Shown in pieces: positions 32,605-42,306 of a DNA stretch of 51,472 bases. The DNA lies in NCBI GenBank assembly GCA_003427395.1, contig BFEA01000020.1:1669581-1721052 (forward strand). Direction: 5' to 3'. Numbering within the stretch: the stretch's first letter is position 1; each line of letters starts with the position of its first letter. The DNA comes from Chara braunii (taxonomy: Eukaryota > Streptophyta > Charophyceae > Charales > Characeae). Below the pieces are notes generated by a model, which saw nothing but the letters and a program-made list of their open reading frames with translations, searched no databases and had not been told where the DNA came from. Both the position numbers and the translations under genes were made by a program.

Positions 32605-33601
32605 CAGTTACAGAACATTCCTGCATCCAGAGTTCAGACAAGAACGGCCTGGGCTTGCTTTTTTTTTTCCCTAGAAAATCAAAACGTAAAGACTTAGCAA
32701 ATGTTTGCCCTTGCTAATAAAATAAAGGGGCAAGTACATCGATGTTACTTCTGAGTTTCGGATGTGCCAAAAAACATGCGCCTGCAAAGAGAGCAGTCGC
32801 CGAGTTACGGAAAAGCAACGCAAGTACTGCGTCCGGGTGTCAGAACTACAGGGTCGGCTGTGGTGTCAGACGGGAAAAGGAAAAAAAAAGGGCCCAACGG
32901 ATCCTTTTCTACCGCAGTTGCCGTTTCAAACTCGCGCCGTGATATCTTTGCAGGCGCTTCTTTTTTTTGCCTTTGCGAATTCAAAACCTGCCGTGTCCGC
33001 ACTCTCTTCTAATCTAAAGGATAACATTCAGGAAGTACCTGGCCATGCTAAGAAAACAGAGGATTCCTACAGCTGAAGGGAGAACCAAGATTAGCAAGAC
33101 ACTACCTCCGGTGAGGAGCTAGTGGGGCTGCTTAGGGTGGGCCCGGCTTAGGTGGGCCCTACTGATGCGGTGAAGGATCTGAAAAAGAATAAAACCAAAG
33201 AAAGACGAATGTTGTGATAATCGGACCTTCATATTGTGCTAGCCGATGTACGTTTCCCATTAAGATTCAGCTTTGGCATTTTTATTTTATTTTTAATTTC
33301 ACGAATTCACACCTTTTATAAAAAAAAAAAAAAAGAAGAGGGGTGTATCGCACTCTGCACCAGTGCAATACAGAGGCTTGCCACGCTGGATAGGTTGAGT
33401 AACCAAGCTTGCCTGTATGACCCCTCCGTGGCCCAAAAAACAATAATTTAGTATCCTCATCGTCGAGATAATTTCACACAATTCTCATTTCTACACCTTG
33501 GCGGTTTTGCCAATTGAGTCTTGGGTCCGAGTTAACTAGGCTATGGCTTGGTAAAATTGCTTCTCTTGAGCTGCTTCTTTGCACAAGAGTTCGGATATCA
33601 A
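32605..33601. other. No gene recognised
   Basis: Short open frames in the region 32742-33076 overlap in all three plus frames and resemble no family. GGTGGGCCCGGCTTAGGTGGGCCC at ~33135 is a short direct repeat. Confidence 0.5.
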
Positions 33602-33735
33602 CTTTTTTTTTTTTTTTTTTTAGTTACAAAATCCTTGCTTTATTATCAGGTCAAATCGAGGCCTGTGCTCTTGTGTTTGTTGAACGAGCTTGAGGCTCAT
33701 AAGCGAAACTGGCTGATGCTGCCAGGATAACTGGA
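33602..33735 (-). repeat. Retroposon tail, minus strand
   Basis: Minus-strand reading: CTGGCAGCATCAGCCAG hairpin (~33726-33707), then CCTGATAATAAAGCAAGG and AACT followed by poly(A) (T-run 33602-33620). The hairpin is a variant of the CTGGGTAATGCTCCCAG motif, which is nearly palindromic. Confidence 0.65.
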
Positions 33736-34300
33736 TATCAACATATCACGCGTGCGCAGGCTGCTGGTTCCCAAAACCCTGCCTAGTACCTACCCCTGTT
33801 GTCTGTCTCGTAATTGACTTTAGACCTCCTCCTTGCAGCCCATTGGCTGGCTGCACATAAGCCGGCTGCGCGAAGCATGGTAACCTGCAGGGTATCTATC
33901 GGTTGCGGTATGCCAGCTTCCCGCCATCACCCTGCCTTTTGAAATGCCACCTCTTCCAACACCCCGACCTTCTCTGACTCCAGTCACTCGACCTATCCGT
34001 CTTCCCCCAACTGACTGTTCGGCAGGGCAGCTGCACCTTCCATACAATACACGCTATTTTAATACGACTTTTCTCCTCCTCCCTCTTTGATTCTGGTTAC
34101 CATGCTATGCATCTGGTCATAGTGCCCGACTGCAGGGTGTGTCCAGGTGGCAAAGGTTCATCGTGCCTGGGCAGAGAGAGAGGATGTGGACCGGCCGCAC
34201 CCGTAGAGGTGGTAGGTTGGGTCAAGCCGAGAAGCAGGGTAGAGAGTGGATCTGCGTGACCGCAGTGAGGCCCTCCCCTTTTAATTAAAAAAAAAAAGGA
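33736..34300. other. No gene recognised
   Basis: Unassigned sequence of average composition. Confidence 0.5.
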
Positions 34301-34303
34301 AAC

Positions 34304-34341
34304 TGATTGATTGATTGATTGATTGAAAAAAAAAAAAAAAA
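34304..34341 (+). repeat. (GATT)n microsatellite and A-run
   Basis: Six GATT units are followed by 16 A. Confidence 0.95.
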
Positions 34342-34438
34342 GTGAGCCTCGTGTTCACACGTGTGTGTGTGTGTATGTGCGTGTAAGTGTGTGTGTGTGT
34401 GTTCGCAGGGGGCATGCGTGTGTGTGTGTGCGCCCGCA

Positions 34439-34870
34439 GGGGGGTGGGCGACACCCCTGCTACCAACCAATCAATCAATAAAAACAAAAAAAAGTTGGAA
34501 AAAAAACACAAAAACGCACGGGCGTGTGTGTGTGTTGTGTGCGCGCACGAGCAGGGGGATTGGGCAGCTCCCCTTGCAATCAACCAATCAATCAACCAGC
34601 CAACCAATCAATCCATCTGTGTTTGTTGATAACGAAAAAAGAAAGAGCAGGGGGGGTGGGCGACCCCCCTGCTACCAACCAATCAATCAATAAAAACAAA
34701 AAAAACTTGGAAAAAGAAACAAAAACGCACGGGCGTGTGTGTGTGTGTGTGTGTTGTGTGCGCGCACGAGCAAGCGGGGTGGGCAGCTCCCCCAACAATC
34801 AACCAATCAATTAATCAATCAACCAACCGACCAATCAATCCATCTGTGTTTGTTGATAACAAAAAAAGAA
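34439..34870 (+). repeat. Tandem duplication, about 211-bp unit, two copies
   Basis: Copy 1 (34439-34649) and copy 2 (34650-34870) both run GGGGGTGGGCGAC..CCCCTGCTACC, (CAATCAAT), AAACGCACGGGCGTGTGTGTG, GCGCGCACGAGCA, GGGCAGCTCCCC, (CAATCAAC)n and CCATCTGTGTTTGTTGATAAC. The differences are mainly in GT-run and CAAT-run lengths. Confidence 0.95.
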
Positions 34871-35152
34871 AGAAGAAAAAAAAGGAAGTTAAAAAAACGT
34901 TTCTCTTTTTCAGCTTAAATGCGTACGTTCTTTTTGTTTTTCATTTTTTTTCTAAATAAAAAATGAAGTCCACTTCCAGAAGAAGAAAAAATGGGGTCAT
35001 AGGTTTTTTCCCTCTTCTAAGCCTGAAAAAAATGCTGGGACTTCGCAACCGCTGCCCGACTGCCCGAGGTTGAGGCCGCGGTCGTGGTCTCGGCCACCAG
35101 CCAAGAAAAACCCCACGGTCATGACAACGGGGTACACATAGGCTATGTGTGG
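34871..35152. other. No gene recognised
   Basis: AT-rich, then G/C-rich sequence without a recognised feature. Confidence 0.5.
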
Positions 35153-35281
35153 TGTGGCGGACCCACCGGGTGAGGTGGTCCGCCTGGGATAGAGATGGAG
35201 ATGGGAGGACGAGGGTGGAGCAAGATGGCACAGCGCAGCTCCCACACAGACTCCAACGCACGTACTCCAAACTGTGCGACG
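35153..35281 (-). repeat. Partial second LTR copy
   Basis: It aligns base for base with 35652-35779 (AGATGGAGATG, GGTGGAGCAAGATGGCACAG, CTCCAAACTGTGCGA), then similarity ends sharply. No primer site follows, as expected for a 3' LTR. Confidence 0.85.
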
Positions 35282-35638
35282 CACGCGCATGGCCAGCAGC
35301 TGCCCAGGTTCAAAGCCTGGCAGCAGCATGCATCCCGGATCTTGATATAACTAATCCGGGAGTGGGGCGGGGCGGGGCGGGGCAGCGGGGCAGCGTGGGC
35401 ACGTGACGCGTGCGTGTGCGTGTGGGGCGGCCTTGGCCTTGGCGCGCAAGCGCGCACGCGTAGTAATCACCGTCTCTCTTTTCTCGCCACGTGTCACTTC
35501 TTCCCTGCTGCACCTCTCGTCACGATTTCCCGCTGTTTTTCGCTGGAAACGCCCGAAAAACAGCCAAAAAACCCGCTGTCGGGCTTTGCAGTATTTCCTG
35601 ATATGCAGGTGTGGTGGGTGGGAGCGGGGAACGTTCCC

Positions 35639-35650
35639 GCTCTGATACCA
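35639..35650 (-). promoter_or_regulatory. Primer-binding site for initiator Met-tRNA
   Basis: TGGTATCAGAGC on the minus strand is the classic complement of the plant initiator Met-tRNA 3' end. It lies one base after the LTR. Confidence 0.9.
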
Positions 35651-35651
35651 G

Positions 35652-35937
35652 TGTGGCAGAACCACCGGGTGAGGTGCGCCGCCTGGGATAGAGATGGAGA
35701 TGGAGCATGAGGGTGGAGCAAGATGGCACAGCGCAGCTCCCACGCAGACTCCAACGCACATACTCCAAACTGTGCGAATGTAAAATGACCCAAAATACAG
35801 ACTCTGGCTGGGGTATCCCCCAGCAGGCTGACTGGACTGGCCTGGACTGGCTGGTACCGACAAAGGTACCGGCCTGGACTGGACTACCCCGAATACAACA
35901 CAGGCCTGTGAGAACAGGCCAAGGGGCTGGTCTCACA
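35652..35937 (-). repeat. LTR, 286 bp (5' LTR of the element)
   Basis: It starts TGTGAGACCAGCC and ends GTTCTGCCACA on the minus strand, followed after one base by a Met-tRNA primer site. It contains a GTCCAG..GGTACC / GGTACC..CCAG inverted block and matches the orphan LTR at 3181-3450. Confidence 0.8.
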
Positions 35938-36548
35938 GGCCAACCAGAGGTCCACTATAAGAGTTTTCCATGGAATAACTGCGCATAGCACACTGCGAAC
36001 ATACAAACAGCAAAAACGGCTAAGTGGACTCGGGTGAAAGTCAAAGCACCAGTACATGAGCACCTGGGCCGCAGGTCTGACACCTCAAATTCTGGAGGCG
36101 CGAAACGAAAATGTGGCCGCCACTTGAGTTTATCGACGGCGGGCCTTGCATTTGACATTTCGGCCTCGTTCTCTTGTGACAACCAAGTTTCGGACTGCCA
36201 GGCTGGGGCCATGTACTTATGGTTTAAGCCCCAAGATGAGCACTCAACCCCACCCCAGCGCAGGTACTTGTTGTCCCCCATGACCGGGTGTACCCAGTCA
36301 TACACACCCAATAGACGCATCGATGCAGCCACCAACCAGTGTTCACGCACTGGCGGATGCTATGATAGTCATATGCCCGAACACGTTTATGAGCCATTCG
36401 TGCGAACGCGCAAACACGTTCGCCGTGCTAGACATACTTCCAAGGGTTTCCTCTGATTCTGGATCCGAGGAACTTTCATCCGATTCTGGAAACACGCTGG
36501 GAGCCAGTCCTCGGCTTCACAGCTCAATTCAGAGTGGCCCCCCTCTGC
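35938..36548. other. No gene recognised
   Basis: It contains an isolated GGGGCCATGTACTTATGGTTTAA element terminus at ~36207 and two TCCGATTCTGGAA.ACGCTG-like repeats (~36460-36500). Confidence 0.5.
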
Positions 36549-36742
36549 TAAACCACCGGTACTTCCAAGGCATTTTTCCCAATGCTGGAAACGCGCTGTG
36601 AGCCAAAAAAAAAACAAACCAACACAGCTTTCTTTGGGCCAGTGTTGCCAGCCATTTTGCTCCAATACCCCAGGCCCAAAAATTGCAGTCCATTAACCGA
36701 CCAGGGTGGAAACAAATGGATGGGACAAATCCTGGTGGTTTA
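36549..36742 (+). repeat. Inverted-terminus element, 194 bp
   Basis: It starts TAAACCACCGGTACTTCC and ends ATCCTGGTGGTTTA, with the ends inverted relative to each other (about 10 of 12 positions). The inside has TTGGGCCAGTGTTGCCAGCC and ATTTTGCTCC as in the copy at 23881-24085. No coding capacity. Confidence 0.65.
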
Positions 36743-36785
36743 AATCTGAGGCTTGCTATTCCAGTTAAGTGTGTGTGAAAAGACC

Positions 36786-36860
36786 CCTCAAGCTGGTAGT
36801 GTGTGTGAGCAGGACCTCAAGCTGGCAGTACATGTGAGCAGGACCTCAAGCTGGTATGGG
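36786..36860 (+). repeat. 29-bp tandem repeat, 2.6 copies
   Basis: CCTCAAGCTGGYAGT...GTGAGCAGGA is repeated from 36786, 36815 and 36844. Confidence 0.92.
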
Positions 36861-37015
36861 AGGTTCCAGCTCAGGACTTCAAACACAAAATCCTCGGCCT
36901 CAACCGCATAGTTGGGACTGGCCCCACAAGGGAACCGCACTCCACACGGCACAAGATCGCCAATCACAATCTACAAACACCCATCTTGCCTAGTTGAACC
37001 TACCTCAATATGTCT

Positions 37016-37093
37016 GGACATAACTAATAACTCAGATACGACTGAAGGGTCCAGGGACATAACTAATAACTCAGATACGACTGAAGGGTCCAG
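37016..37093 (+). repeat. 39-bp tandem duplication
   Basis: GGACATAACTAATAACTCAG ATACGACTGAAGGGTCCA occurs twice in direct succession without mismatches. Confidence 0.95.
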
Positions 37094-37198
37094 GGCCTCC
37101 AGGCCACTGGGCGGGAAATAGAGGGCCACATTCTAAATTCAGTGCGCATACAGGAGCCGACATCTGAATCAGGGATCCGATTCCAGAACCTACAAAGA

Positions 37199-37433
37199 CA
37201 CCAACGGGGCTAGCTCAGTTGGTACACCCGTGAACTCTCGAAAAACATACTCAAGTTCGGGTCCCAAAACTAGCAGATGAACAAAATAAAATCATTCTGA
37301 ATTGCCTGGGGCCGGTCAGTTCAATGATGATATCTCAAGACCGTCACCCTTAAAAAAAAACTAATAAAAAATTAATAATAATTAGTGGTAGGTAGGTAGT
37401 GTGAGGTGAAATTGAGAGAAGAACATAGCTTTG

Positions 37434-37464
<31 letters not shown>
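37199..37464 (+). mobile_element. tRNA-derived SINE
   Basis: An RNA polymerase III A-box (TAGCTCAGTTGGT, 37211) and B-box (AGTTCGGGTCC, 37253) stand at tRNA spacing. A non-tRNA body with A-rich ends follows (37350-37380, and 32 A up to 37464). The head CACCAACGGGC..AGCTCAGYTGGTACACCC is shared with 46927-47040. The true 3' end may be the first A-rich tract. Confidence 0.75.
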
Positions 37465-37467
<3 letters not shown>

Positions 37468-37560
37468 AGAAAGACGGACAAAATTCACAGGGCCTGGCCC
37501 TGAATGTGGCCATGGGGTAGAAAGGGGCTAGAATTCGGCAGATAGGGCACATAATTCACA

Positions 37561-37901
37561 AGGCCTGACCGTGAATCTGGAGCCCTACTCCACGGGTAGG
37601 AAGGGGCTAGAATCTGGTAGATAGGGTACACAGCAGGGAGGCTTCCCCTTACCATTATCTGCTATTGTTCAACTCTTGCTGGCTAGAAATTATATCTTAG
37701 TCCTTCAGGACATCCGTTAAAATTGGAACGATACAGAGAAGATTAGGCCTGACCGTGAATCTGGAGCCCTACTCCATGGGTAGGAAGGGGCTAGAATCTG
37801 GTAGATAGGGTACACAGCAGGGAGGCTTCCCCCTACCATTATCTGCTATTGTTCAACTCTTGCTGGCTATAAATTATATCTTAGTCCTTCAGGACATCCG
37901 T

Positions 37902-37930
<29 letters not shown>
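37561..37930 (+). repeat. 184-bp tandem duplication including the start of U6
   Basis: AGGCCTGACCGTGAATCTGG begins copies at 37561 and 37745. Both continue with identical GGTAGGAAGGGGCTAGAATC and CTGCTATTGTTCAACTCTTG and into the first 46 bases of U6. A third, older and partial copy lies at about 37490-37558. The joint lies in a GATTAG/GGCC microhomology. Confidence 0.95.
37700..37745 (+). pseudogene. U6 snRNA 5' fragment (first duplicate)
   Basis: It begins GTCCTTCAGGACATCCG and runs to AGAAGATTAG, where the next duplicate starts. It is truncated by the duplication. Confidence 0.93.
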
Positions 37931-37933
<3 letters not shown>

Positions 37934-37970
37934 GGCCCCTGCGCAAGGATGACACGCATAAATCAAGAAA
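37884..37970 (+). pseudogene. U6 snRNA retrocopy, nearly full length
   Basis: It matches plant U6 from GTCCTTCAGGACATCC through ACAGAGA, AGC and CCCCTGCGCAAGGATGACAC to CATAAATCAAGAAAT, but then reads TATATCTC in place of GGTCC and a T-run. AGAAATTATATCT before the U6 start in the first duplicate (37686-37698) recurs right after it (37966-37978). This looks like a target-site duplication around a reverse-transcribed U6. A TATAAAT 15-20 bp upstream is then probably part of that duplication rather than a promoter, and no upstream sequence element of the plant U6 type is seen. Confidence 0.85.
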
Positions 37971-37978
37971 TTATATCT

Positions 37979-39440
37979 CATGTATGTTTTCCACCCCTGG
38001 GCCAGTACAGCACAGAAATGCACCACGAGGTGCCCAATGAAGAGGCCAGACACACGGTGATTGCTGGCAGCAGGAAGCCAATGATTATCCTGACACAGTA
38101 AGGCCTCCTCCCGACCCATCCTCATGTCAATACCCTACCAGTACTGAAGCACAAGTACATCCAGCTATCGGCCGCGGGCGCCCGTCAGAATCCGGTAGGC
38201 AACACAGGCCACCAATTTTTTTTTTTGACGGCACGCCTGCGCTGTCTTTTTCGGGAGAAACTCGTATGCGACGAGTTTCTTTTCAGCAAGGCTGGGGCCG
38301 TGTACTAGCGGGTAAGGGCAACTTGGACCGAGTAGCAGTGACAAGCACCCAGGCTGGGCAGTACCCAGCCCTAGTGGAAGTGGAAGCGGACGAACCATAT
38401 GCCGTACGGGAACTCTGGATGCCATGCTCATGCAAAGCTGGCACAAGCACCTAGGCAAGGCAAGCTAGCACCCGCAGACATATCCTACCTTCCTTCCCCT
38501 GACTTACCCAAGGCTAGGCAGAACTCGGACTAGCCGGAGCGGCTTTTATATCCCCACCCTACCCTAGAGTCTATAAGCCATTCAAGAGCAGACCCCCCCC
38601 CCCCCTGATNCCCCCCCCAGACTAGGCAGTATGTCTTCTACTGGTCGTATAGCCCCCCCTGGAGAAAGCCTCCCCCTGGTTGTATAGAGCCCCTGGAGGT
38701 ACTCCACATCGACGCAGCAGAGGGCCAACCCTATGTTGTCGACGAATAGACAGCCCCTCCTCCAGGCCCCAGTCATCAGCTGGCCTCCTCGACCCCCAAA
38801 GGCACCCATGCCTGCTTGATCTATCCTCAGTATTAACTGCCTCCTACCTATCAGCAGATTCCCCCGGTCATCAGCTAGGTTCCTAACTGTAGGGATCGGA
38901 AGGGACCAACAACAAACTCAGTACGTGGTCCACGAACCTATTATAGGCTGTAATCTGAAAACTTGAGACTTGCAAGTGGGCCACCACTTATATTTCCACT
39001 AGCCCGTCGCCTGTCCCTCCGATTGTGCATAGGTATGGTTGTGTGTGTATGTGTAGATGTCTAACCCTGCTGACCAGTTGCATACAGTTGTATAGTCGTA
39101 TATACAATTATACGGTTGTCAGTGCCCGTAGGCAGTGTATGGTAATATGTGTAGTGTATGGAGGCAGTGGCATGTGGGGTATGTGAAGAGACGACAGGCC
39201 AAGCTGAACAAGGACTCCCATAAAGTCCCCAGCCAGACTCGAACCCACTAATGGTACCTATGTGTAGTATGGCAGACTGGGGAGATCAGCAGAGGAACAG
39301 CGACAAGCAACCCACGCAGTGTCGAGACCCGACATACAGTGGTGCACAGGCAGTGTCCGTAATAGCTTACCTGCGTCAGCCCAAGGGGGTATCCAAGTGA
39401 CCATACATTATGCAAACACCCTCCAGTTCTCGGCACAGAG
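37979..39440. other. No gene recognised; single N at 38610
   Basis: It contains another element terminus (GGCTGGGGCCGTGTACTAGCGG, ~38288), C-runs around the N at 38610, and TATA-rich short repeats at 39060-39170. GGGTTCGAGTCTGGC on the minus strand at ~39240 resembles a lone tRNA B-box. Confidence 0.5.
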
Positions 39441-39502
39441 GTGTGGAGTTTTGAACACACAACCTCAGAGCACAATGCACATAACCACTGAGCCCCAGGC
39501 CA
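39441..39502 (-). repeat. tRNA-like / SINE head, minus strand
   Basis: Minus-strand reading has GGGGCTCAGTGGTTATGTGC (A-box type) and TGTGTTCAAAACTCCACAC (B-box type) at tRNA spacing. No proper acceptor stem is apparent. Confidence 0.5.
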
Positions 39503-39842
39503 CTTGCAGTTTCAAACTCCTCAAGCGCTGGCTGGCAAGGAGGGCTGAAGCTAGCAAAAACCAAAAAATAGTAATAGCCACTGGACGGCCAAGAATGAAA
39601 CCCTGTGACGCTGCTCTTTTTTCTTTTTCTTTTCTTTTTTGAAGAAACACCCCAAGTAGTTGGTAGGGATGCTGATAAGAGCAGTCTCCACTAGCAAGCT
39701 CATGGACGCTGCTCGTTTGGGTTGCACAGACTTACATCTGGACATGACATTCAAAATAGTGTCCACGACTGCGTGTCTACAACAATCCAGTTCTTTTTTT
39801 CCCCATTACAAACCTATTTGATATTCACTAGCTACATTCAGT

Positions 39843-39880
39843 GTGACCAACTTATAACCACTAGACCGAGTGCGGCTGAC
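39843..39880 (-). repeat. tRNA A-box-like sequence, minus strand
   Basis: GCACTCGGTCTAGTGGTTAT on the minus strand resembles the 5' third of a tRNA. No B-box is found at the expected place. Confidence 0.35.
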
Positions 39881-40964
39881 ATGAGAAATGAAGCGCCAGT
39901 AATTTTATCTGTGGCATAGCTGATTGGCTCCCACTACAGCTCAAACAACAGCCAAGCCATGGAACGGGCAGTAGAGACCTGCTCCATGACCACTGCAAAG
40001 AAAACAACACTCCACACACAACAAAGAATCAACAAACCCTTAAGAAATTGAAGTCAAATTATACATAGATGTAGATGTTAATAACCAGATCAGTAATTAA
40101 TCGTGATTGACACAATAATGTTAGGTCCTACCACCCCTCACTGGCCCTCAGAGGAGAGCACAAAAGAACAACACTGAGGTGAGAGAAGTCAGCATGGATG
40201 TCTCAGTTCAAACTTCAAACGGAAGAACTCAACAGAAGAAGATGTTCCGTTCCAAATCCAAGACCGGCTGCAAATCACCTGTCAAAATCCATTATGCAAT
40301 TCAAAATGCCATACTAAAACGAGGATCAAATAAGTGCAGCAACAACTAAAAGGTACTAAACTCTATTCTTGCTGCGGAGCCTCGATACACATGGTCTTTT
40401 CCCTCTCCTCTGCCGTTCAACCAAACGGGTTAACAACAACATCGACCCCCATGCACTTCATGTCACTGTACCTACCACTCCACTAACGACCGGCGCCTAC
40501 AGAAGACTCCCAAGCACTGAAAGGTTACACATGCCCGATCCATTCAGACATCATATGCATATGAACCTCTTGACAATCACAGGGATTACAAACTCAGATG
40601 CAGCATGGTAGAATCAGGTAGTTGAGCGCAATGCCCCAAACACAAATATGGCAAGTGTGTAAGCATGTGTGTTCACATGTTTGCTATATGTGTTGTCAAC
40701 TTATCTTTGCTATTCACAATACCAAAACAGCATGATTGTCCCAGACAGTTAGCACTTTCACCAACTCATCAGGAGGTTGGTCCAAATACTCCCAGGATGC
40801 ATTCGACTGATGAAAGAGGACTAACCGCATCGCCCAGACAGGGCCAGAGTTAGCAACACCCCTGAGAAAACCCTCAACAAAAATGGCAGCAAGCCCAATG
40901 AAGTAATCAGTGCAGTAAGGCGGAGAAACAGTGCCATAATACCCACTCTACACCCCCACTCATC

Positions 40965-40972
<8 letters not shown>
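39881..40972. other. No gene recognised
   Basis: AT-rich sequence with only short scattered open frames. Confidence 0.5.

Positions 40973-41048
<76 letters not shown>
40973..41048. repeat. (GA)n microsatellite ending in a gap
   Basis: Pure GA repeats run straight into the N gap. Confidence 0.98.
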
Positions 41049-41277
41049 NNNNNNNNNNNNNNNNNNNNNNNNNNNNNNNNNNNNNNNNNNNNNNNNNNNN
41101 NNNNNNNNNNNNNNNNNNNNNNNNNNNNNNNNNNNNNNNNNNNNNNNNNNNNNNNNNNNNNNNNNNNNNNNNNNNNNNNNNNNNNNNNNNNNNNNNNNNN
41201 NNNNNNNNNNNNNNNNNNNNNNNNNNNNNNNNNNNNNNNNNNNNNNNNNNNNNNNNNNNNNNNNNNNNNNNNNNNNN
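41049..41277. other. Assembly gap (229 N)
   Basis: Unknown bases lying between (GA)n and (CA)n/(GA)n tracts, so the gap is probably repeat-filled. Confidence 1.
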
Positions 41278-41286
41278 ACACGCACA

Positions 41287-41346
<60 letters not shown>

Positions 41347-41423
41347 AGACTTGTCCTACATAGGCAGAGAGACAAACACTGCAACAGTCCAACAGAGAGA
41401 GGGACAGTGCATGCACACACACA

Positions 41424-41466
<43 letters not shown>
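41278..41466. repeat. (CA)n and (GA)n microsatellites
   Basis: CACACA-AGAGAG tracts at 41278-41345 and 41415-41466 are nearly copies of each other. Confidence 0.97.
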
Positions 41467-41468
<2 letters not shown>

Positions 41469-41824
41469 AGGTGAGGTAGAGGGGAGGGAGTTGGATTTTA
41501 ACACGGTACAAATCAAGTCTTTCCAATAACTCAGTTGATTAGAGCGTTTTCTTTTCTTTTATTTGATGTCAATCTAGTCCCCAAAAGAAAATACAATGTT
41601 GGACCTGGAAATTCTCACCACCTTTGTCACTTCGTGACGACCGGCTCACAAAGAACGTACAGTCTCCTCTACACTACCCACTAGCTGCTGACTAAAAGCA
41701 GCGGCAGCCACAACAACGTCAATTTTTATTGACAGCAACGGCTATTCACTTCTTTCAAAAATCAGATTCCCCCCGGGAAATTTGGTAACCTACAAAATCA
41801 GTCAAGCCAAAGATAACAAAAAAA

Positions 41825-41872
<48 letters not shown>

Positions 41873-42189
41873 TGTTTGAGCGGGCGTGTGTGTGCGTGTA
41901 TGGTGACCTTTTTCGTTCTCTCCCTTGGTCTCTCTTCATCATTCTCTAGAATCTCTACCAATCAAACCTCAGGCTATCTAATCTAGTTTAATCCTATCTA
42001 CATCTTATTGACCACACAATGAACAATCGCCCGCTCGAACTCTGAAGACTCTGTGAAGAGTCTGAACCAGTACAAGAAGACTGATGGAGCTGCCAGAGCA
42101 TTACACATGCACACAATCAAAGTGTGCATTTCTTTGTCAGTAGCATCCTCCGTATGATTATCACGCTGCAAGGAATAACTACATCCATT
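41467..42189. other. Downstream flank of the starch gene, with a (TC)n tract
   Basis: No gene is seen. A (TC)n microsatellite occupies 41826-41868. AACTCAGTTGATTAGAGCG at 41527 resembles a tRNA A-box without a matching B-box. A minus-strand AATAAAAAT at ~41730-41722 is a possible poly(A) signal for the gene ending at 42190, about 460 bp away. Confidence 0.5.
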
Positions 42190-42306
42190 TTATATGATGG
42201 CGCCGTGAGGAATGGTTGCATCCTTAATGACGGTCACAATACCACCCTTGATGTAGTACCCCTCCTCTTCCCTCTCGAGTTCCAGCACATTATCCTTGTT
42301 GACAAT
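42190..42306 (-). CDS. AGPase small subunit last exon
   Basis: 38 codons plus TAA (42192-42190), from [20 protein letters not shown] to IPHGAII. The acceptor is TGACCAG before 42306. The exon is small and its frame continues from the previous exon after a 2189-bp intron. It is recognised by the conserved [10 protein letters not shown] segment. Confidence 0.93.
   Translation of the reverse strand: MVNKDNVLELEREEEGYYIKGGIVTVIKDATIPHGAII

Larger units (their letters stand above)
35153..35937 (-). mobile_element. Miniature LTR retrotransposon-like element (TRIM-like), 785 bp
   Basis: On the minus strand the order is LTR (35937-35652), a primer-binding site (35650-35639), a non-coding interior of ~357 bp, and the second half of another LTR copy (35281-35153). 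The interior encodes no gag or pol. The sizes fit terminal-repeat retrotransposons in miniature, which rely on enzymes of other elements. The second LTR lacks its first ~157 bp, together with any polypurine tract, so this copy is deleted. No target-site duplication is seen. Confidence 0.65.

Noticed and set aside
34281-34814. Cys/Val- and His/Thr-rich open frames
   Set aside because: They are read-outs of (GT)n and CAAT repeats in a tandem duplication.
35290-35330. tRNA T-arm (CCAGG-TTCAAAG-CCTGG)
   Set aside because: The stem extends beyond a T-arm (GCTGCCCAGG...CCTGGCAGC), and no D-arm or acceptor stem is present.
37860-37970. Functional U6 gene with TATA box
   Set aside because: The 3' end is not U6, no T-run terminator follows, no plant upstream element is seen, and the TATA-like bases are part of the putative target duplication.
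40821-41516. Ser/Leu repeat protein on the minus strand
   Set aside because: Translation of (GA)n and N bases.
41527-41545. tRNA gene from AACTCAGTTGATTAGAGCG
   Set aside because: No B-box or acceptor pairing at the expected distance.
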